From positions 1-40,640 of the forward strand of contig SUTR01000018.1 in NCBI GenBank assembly GCA_015062825.1: a stretch of 40,640 bases of DNA, read 5' to 3'. Position numbers and translations under genes: made by a program. Source of the DNA: Methanosphaera stadtmanae. GTDB lineage: Archaea > Methanobacteriota > Methanobacteria > Methanobacteriales > Methanobacteriaceae. Shown here piece after piece: positions 37,061 to 40,640 of this stretch. How positions within the stretch are numbered: the stretch's first letter is position 1; every line of letters starts with the position of its first letter. The notes beneath the pieces are model-generated. The model was not told the DNA's origin. It searched no databases and saw nothing but the letters and a program-made list of their open reading frames with translations.

Positions 37061-37076
37061 TTTAAATATATTATAG
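37061..37076 (+). promoter_or_regulatory. TATA-type promoter element of atwA
   Basis: TTTAAATATATTATAG lies 103 bases before the atwA ATG, implying a leader of roughly 80 bases. It matches the element at 36940-36955 in all 16 bases, in inverted orientation. Confidence 0.55.
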
Positions 37077-37178
37077 ATAAATTACAAAATATTAATTAAT
37101 AAAGTTTGGATAACATAGAACTAAATTTTTTAATTATAAATTAAGATAATATATCTAAAAAACATTAGGTGCTAAATA

Positions 37179-38780
37179 ATGAGTTTTATAGAAGTAAAAA
37201 ATGTTACAAAAATCTTCGATAATGAAGCAGTACTTGATAACATCAGCATTAATATTGAAGAAGGAGAAGTATTAGGTATTCTAGGAAGAAGTGGATCTGG
37301 AAAATCAGTTCTACTAAACATGTTAAGAGGAATACCAGAATATGAACCAGATTCTGGAGAAATCATATATAATGTAGGTATGTGTCCTGAATGTGATAGG
37401 ATAGATGTTCCATCAAAAGCTGGTGAAACCTGTAAATGTAAACATGGAAAATATGAAGCAAAGACAATCAACTTATGGAAAAGTACAAGAACAGAATTTG
37501 CATCAGTTAAAAAACGAGTTTCTATCATGCTACAAAGAACTTTCGCATTATACGAAGAGGAAAGTGTGATAGAGAACATCATGAAATCCTTTGAAAATCA
37601 AAGAGATGAGGATAACATAAATAAAGCAATAAATCTACTTAAAATGACACGTATGGAACATAGAATAACACATATTGCACGTGATTTAAGTGGTGGAGAA
37701 AAACAAAGAATCGTACTTGCAAGACAGCTAGCAAAAAATCCAATGTTATTCTTAGCAGATGAACCTACAGGTACCTTAGACCCTAAAACAGCAAAATTAT
37801 TACACAATGCACTGTTAAATGGTGTTAAAGAAAAAAATATCACAATGATTATCAATTCACACTGGCCAGAAGTAATAGAAGATTTATCAGACCGTGTAAT
37901 ATGGCTTGAAAAAGGACAAATCAGAAGAGAAGGAGATCCTAAAGGAATTGTCGAAGAATTCGTTGCTGAAATTCCATTGCCTAAAAAACATGAAGAAGTT
38001 ACAATAGGTAATCCTTTAATTGAAATGAATGACCTAAAAAAATATTACTTCTCAGTATCACGTGGTGTAGTAAAATCAGTTGATGGTGTAACATTAACCA
38101 TTAATGAAGGTCAAATAGCAAGTATAGTTGGATTAAGTGGAGCTGGAAAAACAACACTATCCAAACTTATCGCAGGACTTGTAGAACCTAGTGATGGTGA
38201 AATAAAGATTAGACTCGGAGAAGAATGGATAGATATGGCTAAAAAAGGACCTGCGCATAGAGGTCGTGTAACTCCACACATAGGTTTATTACACCAGGAC
38301 TTTAGTTTATATCCATATAAAACAATTCTTGGAAATCTTACTGATGCTATAAGTTTAGATTTACCTTCAGAATTTGCAAAAATGAAATCATTACACGTAT
38401 TAACCGCGGTAGGATTTAAGGAAGAAGAAGCATCAAAACTCTTAACAAAATATCCAGATCAGATGAGTGGAGGAGAAAGACATAGAGTTGCAATTGCACA
38501 AGTTCTGATAAAAGAACCACATATTGTAATTTTAGATGAACCTACTGGAACAATGGATCCAATAACAAGAAGAAATGTAGCAGAATCCATACTTAACGCA
38601 CGTGAAGAACTAGATCAAACATTTATAATAATTTCACACGATATGGACTTCGTATTAGAATGCTGTGATACTGCAGCATTAATGCGTGATGGAAAATTAT
38701 TAGACAATGGAAAACCAGAAGATATCGTTGATCAATTAACTTCACAAGAAAGAACAAAAATGTTAAATAAAGAGTTATAA
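37179..38780 (+). CDS. atwA: methyl-coenzyme M reductase activation component A2
   Basis: The 533-residue protein has tandem ABC ATPase domains and no membrane helices. Domain 1: Walker A GRSGSGKS (36-43), signature LSGGEKQR, Walker [15 protein letters not shown]-loop residue in NSHWPE. Inserted in domain 1 is a cysteine pair set, Cys69/Cys72 (CPEC) and Cys85/Cys87 (CKC), a likely metal-binding knuckle. Domain 2: Walker A GLSGAGKT, signature MSGGERHR, Walker [15 protein letters not shown]-loop SHD. Component A2 supplies ATP to the complex that reductively activates the nickel of F430 in methyl-CoM reductase, so it is essential for methanogenesis. The ribosome site is weak (TAGGTGCTAAATA). It is divergent from the CBS regulator and convergent with cofH. 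A shorter-motif paralogue lies at 3934. Confidence 0.92.
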   Translation: MSFIEVKNVTKIFDNEAVLDNISINIEEGEVLGILGRSGSGKSVLLNMLRGIPEYEPDSGEIIYNVGMCPECDRIDVPSKAGETCKCKHGKYEAKTINLWKSTRTEFASVKKRVSIMLQRTFALYEEESVIENIMKSFENQRDEDNINKAINLLKMTRMEHRITHIARDLSGGEKQRIVLARQLAKNPMLFLADEPTGTLDPKTAKLLHNALLNGVKEKNITMIINSHWPEVIEDLSDRVIWLEKGQIRREGDPKGIVEEFVAEIPLPKKHEEVTIGNPLIEMNDLKKYYFSVSRGVVKSVDGVTLTINEGQIASIVGLSGAGKTTLSKLIAGLVEPSDGEIKIRLGEEWIDMAKKGPAHRGRVTPHIGLLHQDFSLYPYKTILGNLTDAISLDLPSEFAKMKSLHVLTAVGFKEEEASKLLTKYPDQMSGGERHRVAIAQVLIKEPHIVILDEPTGTMDPITRRNVAESILNAREELDQTFIIISHDMDFVLECCDTAALMRDGKLLDNGKPEDIVDQLTSQERTKMLNKEL

Positions 38781-38850
38781 TAACTCTTATCCATCCTATT
38801 TTTATAAAAATCAGTCATACTTAAAAAAAGATTAAAATAAAGAATATGAA

Positions 38851-39900
38851 TTAAATATATTCATATTTAGTGTTACGCTGTTGTGGCTGTCTACCTATAT
38901 CTTTTATTAATTGTTCAATTTTTTCAACAGATAAAAATCCTCCAAATCCTCCACCAGCAGCAGTTGATATTTTATCTTCAAACATTGTTCCACCAATATC
39001 ATTAGCCCCACAATCCAATGCTACCTGTGTCATTCTCAACCCCAGTTTTACCCATGAAACTTGAATATTAGGAATCGTCCTTCCAAATATAATTCGTGAG
39101 ATGGCATGCATTTTTAAATCTTCAATTCCTGTTGCACCGTTGGATTGTTTACCCAATTCATTATTTTCTCCAAGAAATGTCATTGGTACAAATTCTGTAA
39201 ACCCATTAGTCTGTTCTTGAATCTGTTTTAAAATAAATAAATGTTCAATTCTGTCTTCCCATGATTCAATACTACCATACATGATTGTTGATGTTGTAGG
39301 AATACCTATCTTGTGAGCTTGCTTAATAATACTTACCCAATCAGATGTGGATAATTTATTAGGACATATCTGTTGTCTGATAGCATCCACCAATATCTCT
39401 GCAGATGCTCCTGTCATAGTATCCATACCCGCATTTTTAAGCCGTGTCAATGATTCATAAGTAGTTATATTTGAATTTAATGATACCTGATAAATTTCGG
39501 CAGGAGATAATGCATGTAGACATATGTCAAACTTATTTTTAATATTTTTAATTAAGTCACAATAATAATCAATATCCATATCTTTAGTTATTCCACCAAA
39601 TAAGCAGATTTCTGTTGCACCATTCAGTTTAGCATCATTGATACTGTCATAGATTTCGTCATTTGTCATGACATAATTTTCATGATTTCTAAATGAACAG
39701 AATTTACAACCTATCATACATTGATCAGTAATGTCTATAGCCTTATTTACTACATAAGTAACTTTATTACCTACAATTTCTTCCCTTAATTTATTAGCAG
39801 TGTCAAATAATTCAAATGGATTAGCATTTATTACCAAATCTAATGCATCATCAGGAGTGATTTTATTATTTAATGATTTTTCATATATTTCCTCTAACAT
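38851..39900 (-). CDS. cofH: CofH-type radical SAM enzyme (FO synthase subunit 2)
   Basis: The 349-residue protein has the radical SAM cluster motif at Cys61, Cys65 and Cys68 (CMIGCKFCSF). The family-specific FGGITKDMDIDYYCDLI, LHALSPAEI, TMTGASAEILVDAIRQQICP, STIMYGSIESWEDRIEH and the C-terminal CGANDIGGTMFEDKISTAAG are all present. With CofG it builds the deazaflavin FO from tyrosine and a ribityl-uracil, the chromophore of coenzyme F420. No cofG is in the window. Related menaquinone-pathway enzymes (MqnE/MqnC) share the fold but make no sense in a methanogen. A paralogue of CofH cannot be fully excluded. It ends 70 bases from the atwA stop, convergent. Confidence 0.88.
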   Translation of the reverse strand: MLEEIYEKSLNNKITPDDALDLVINANPFELFDTANKLREEIVGNKVTYVVNKAIDITDQCMIGCKFCSFRNHENYVMTNDEIYDSINDAKLNGATEICLFGGITKDMDIDYYCDLIKNIKNKFDICLHALSPAEIYQVSLNSNITTYESLTRLKNAGMDTMTGASAEILVDAIRQQICPNKLSTSDWVSIIKQAHKIGIPTTSTIMYGSIESWEDRIEHLFILKQIQEQTNGFTEFVPMTFLGENNELGKQSNGATGIEDLKMHAISRIIFGRTIPNIQVSWVKLGLRMTQVALDCGANDIGGTMFEDKISTAAGGGFGGFLSVEKIEQLIKDIGRQPQQRNTKYEYI

Positions 39901-40212
39901 GAAACCACATATTACGTTAAATATTCTATAAGTTATACATTATTTTGTATCATTCTAATAAGATATTTAACTAAAGATATATTAATATTTTTCAATTAAA
40001 AACAGATATATAGAGAAAATTTTAATAAAAAAAGAATTTAATCAAATATAGAATATATGAATCATTTATAAATAACTAGAGTAAAATTTAAAAATAGTTA
40101 TGATAATTAAGATTAATTAACCAAAAAATGAGTATAGTTATAACATGACAAGAAAAAACATATTCAAAAAAATTAGTATATATGATGAAAAAATAATAGA
40201 AAAGGTTGATAA
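39901..40212. other. 312-bp AT-rich spacer upstream of cofH
   Basis: It contains the cofH promoter side. GTTAAATAT (39916-39924) and its complement ATATTTAAC (39963-39971) form a 9-bp inverted repeat around the expected TATA position on the minus strand. A 32-codon frame on the plus strand at 40145-40243 lacks a ribosome site and is not called. Nothing else is recognisable. Confidence 0.4.
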
Positions 40213-40485
40213 TTATTCAGGTAATGTAATCTTCCATAAATAATATAGTTCTTCTATTTTATCTTGTTTTTTAGATCGTTTTTTGGATTTCTTTTTTAAG
40301 GTAGATTCTTCGCCAAACCATTCATCAACTGTATCATCCAGATATTTAGCAATGTCTTCATCGTAATATCTTGTACCAATTGTATAACAATCAGGTTCAT
40401 TACGTATGTAGATGATACCTCCACCTTTTTCTTCCATTACATCAGTAATTTTTAATAAAACATCATAATATTTTTTATCTACCAT
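40213..40485 (-). CDS. small protein of unknown function, 90 residues
   Basis: It starts MVDKKYYDVLLKITDVMEEK after a strong GGGAGG ribosome site, about nine bases upstream. The N-terminal half (KGGGIIYIRNEPDCYTIGTR) looks like a small alpha/beta domain. A lysine-rich run (LKKKSKKRSKKQDK, about residues 63-76) could be a nucleic-acid-binding or linker segment. The end ELYYLWKITLPE is compact. No membrane helix or signal. I do not recognise a family. It appears monocistronic and AT-rich gaps flank it. Confidence 0.75.
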   Translation of the reverse strand: MVDKKYYDVLLKITDVMEEKGGGIIYIRNEPDCYTIGTRYYDEDIAKYLDDTVDEWFGEESTLKKKSKKRSKKQDKIEELYYLWKITLPE

Positions 40486-40571
40486 AATTATTAACCTCCC
40501 TTAAATTAATCAAAAAATATCTATTAATATATGTTATGTTATAAGTAATATATTAAATTTTACAAAAAAAT

Positions 40572-40640
40572 CTAAAATAATGTAGTATCACAATCATCAA
40601 AAACTTCATCCGAAAAATGTGTATGTTTAATCTTTCGTAT
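40572..40640 (-). CDS. C-terminal end of a gene entering from the right edge
   Basis: On the minus strand a frame open at the window edge encodes IRKIKHTHFSDEVFDDCDTT then LF and stops at TAG (40574-40572). The Asp/Glu-rich ending looks like a natural C-terminus and lies 86 bases upstream of the 90-residue gene. Only 22 residues are visible, so no family can be named. A second frame is also open here, so the call is tentative. Confidence 0.4.
   Translation of the reverse strand: MRKIKHTHFSDEVFDDCDTTLF

Noticed and set aside
40145-40243. 32-codon plus-strand frame beginning MTRKNIFKKISIYDEKIIEK
   Set aside because: The composition is plausible, but there is no Shine-Dalgarno site and it overlaps the convergent 90-residue gene by 31 bases. 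It could be a leftover gene fragment; not supported enough to call.

Overview
The window reads as a chromosomal segment of a very AT-rich methanogenic archaeon of the order Methanobacteriales. A gut-type genus such as Methanosphaera or Methanobrevibacter fits best, but the sequence does not prove the genus. Reasons: two genes of the component A2 (AtwA) family of the methyl-coenzyme M reductase activation system; methanofuran (mfnB) and coenzyme F420 (cofH) biosynthesis genes; archaeal replication factor C, NadM, deoxyhypusine synthase, NOG1 and AMMECR1; a pseudomurein-binding-repeat-like small protein; a giant Asn/Thr-rich adhesin-like protein; GGTGA/GGAGG Shine-Dalgarno sites; and TTTAAATATATT-type TATA boxes.

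Layout. 1-3689 (-): 3'-truncated adhesin-like surface protein (signal peptide, beta-helix, tandem Ig-like repeats). 3934-6024 (+): divergent AtwA paralogue followed by a UspA protein. 6039-7228 (-): cbiZ (cobamide salvage) and tRNA-Gln(CUG). 7527-9494 (+): tightly packed nadM, HD phosphohydrolase and a small pseudomurein-repeat-like protein. 9571-21221 (-): long housekeeping block, read right to left: RNase Z, a SHOCT protein, rfcS, rfcL, agmatinase, hemB, a CitG-like gene, pheS, an overlooked 50-residue coiled-coil gene, mfnB and guaB. 21347-24038 (+): nadC, an acidic possibly histone-fold protein and a TDT-family permease. 24060-30052 (-): nitroreductase, ZPR1 protein, 2-phosphoglycerate-kinase-like protein, Hsp20, NOG1, AMMECR1 and TldD. 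30481-33171 (-): cbiMNQO cobalt transporter with a hairpin/T-run inside the operon. 33782-34432 (+): pyrF behind a stretch of only 10% G+C. 34400-36866 (-): membrane protein, deoxyhypusine synthase and a winged-helix/CBS regulator. 37179-38780 (+): canonical atwA, divergent from the regulator. 38851-40640 (-): cofH, a 90-residue unknown and the tail of a further gene.

The genes interlock by pathway. CbiMNQO imports cobalt and CbiZ salvages corrinoids, both feeding the corrinoid-dependent methyl transfer of methanogenesis; AtwA supports activation of methyl-CoM reductase; MfnB and CofH make C1 and hydride carriers. NadC and NadM are two steps of NAD synthesis. Agmatinase and deoxyhypusine synthase fall in the polyamine/hypusine route. 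RfcS and RfcL form the clamp loader.

No insertion sequence, integrase, CRISPR array or obvious prophage is visible. The most interesting leads are the degenerate AtwA paralogue, the nadM-HD-small-protein operon, the possible histone-fold protein, the hairpin between cbiN and cbiQ, and the mirror-image promoters between the CBS regulator and atwA.
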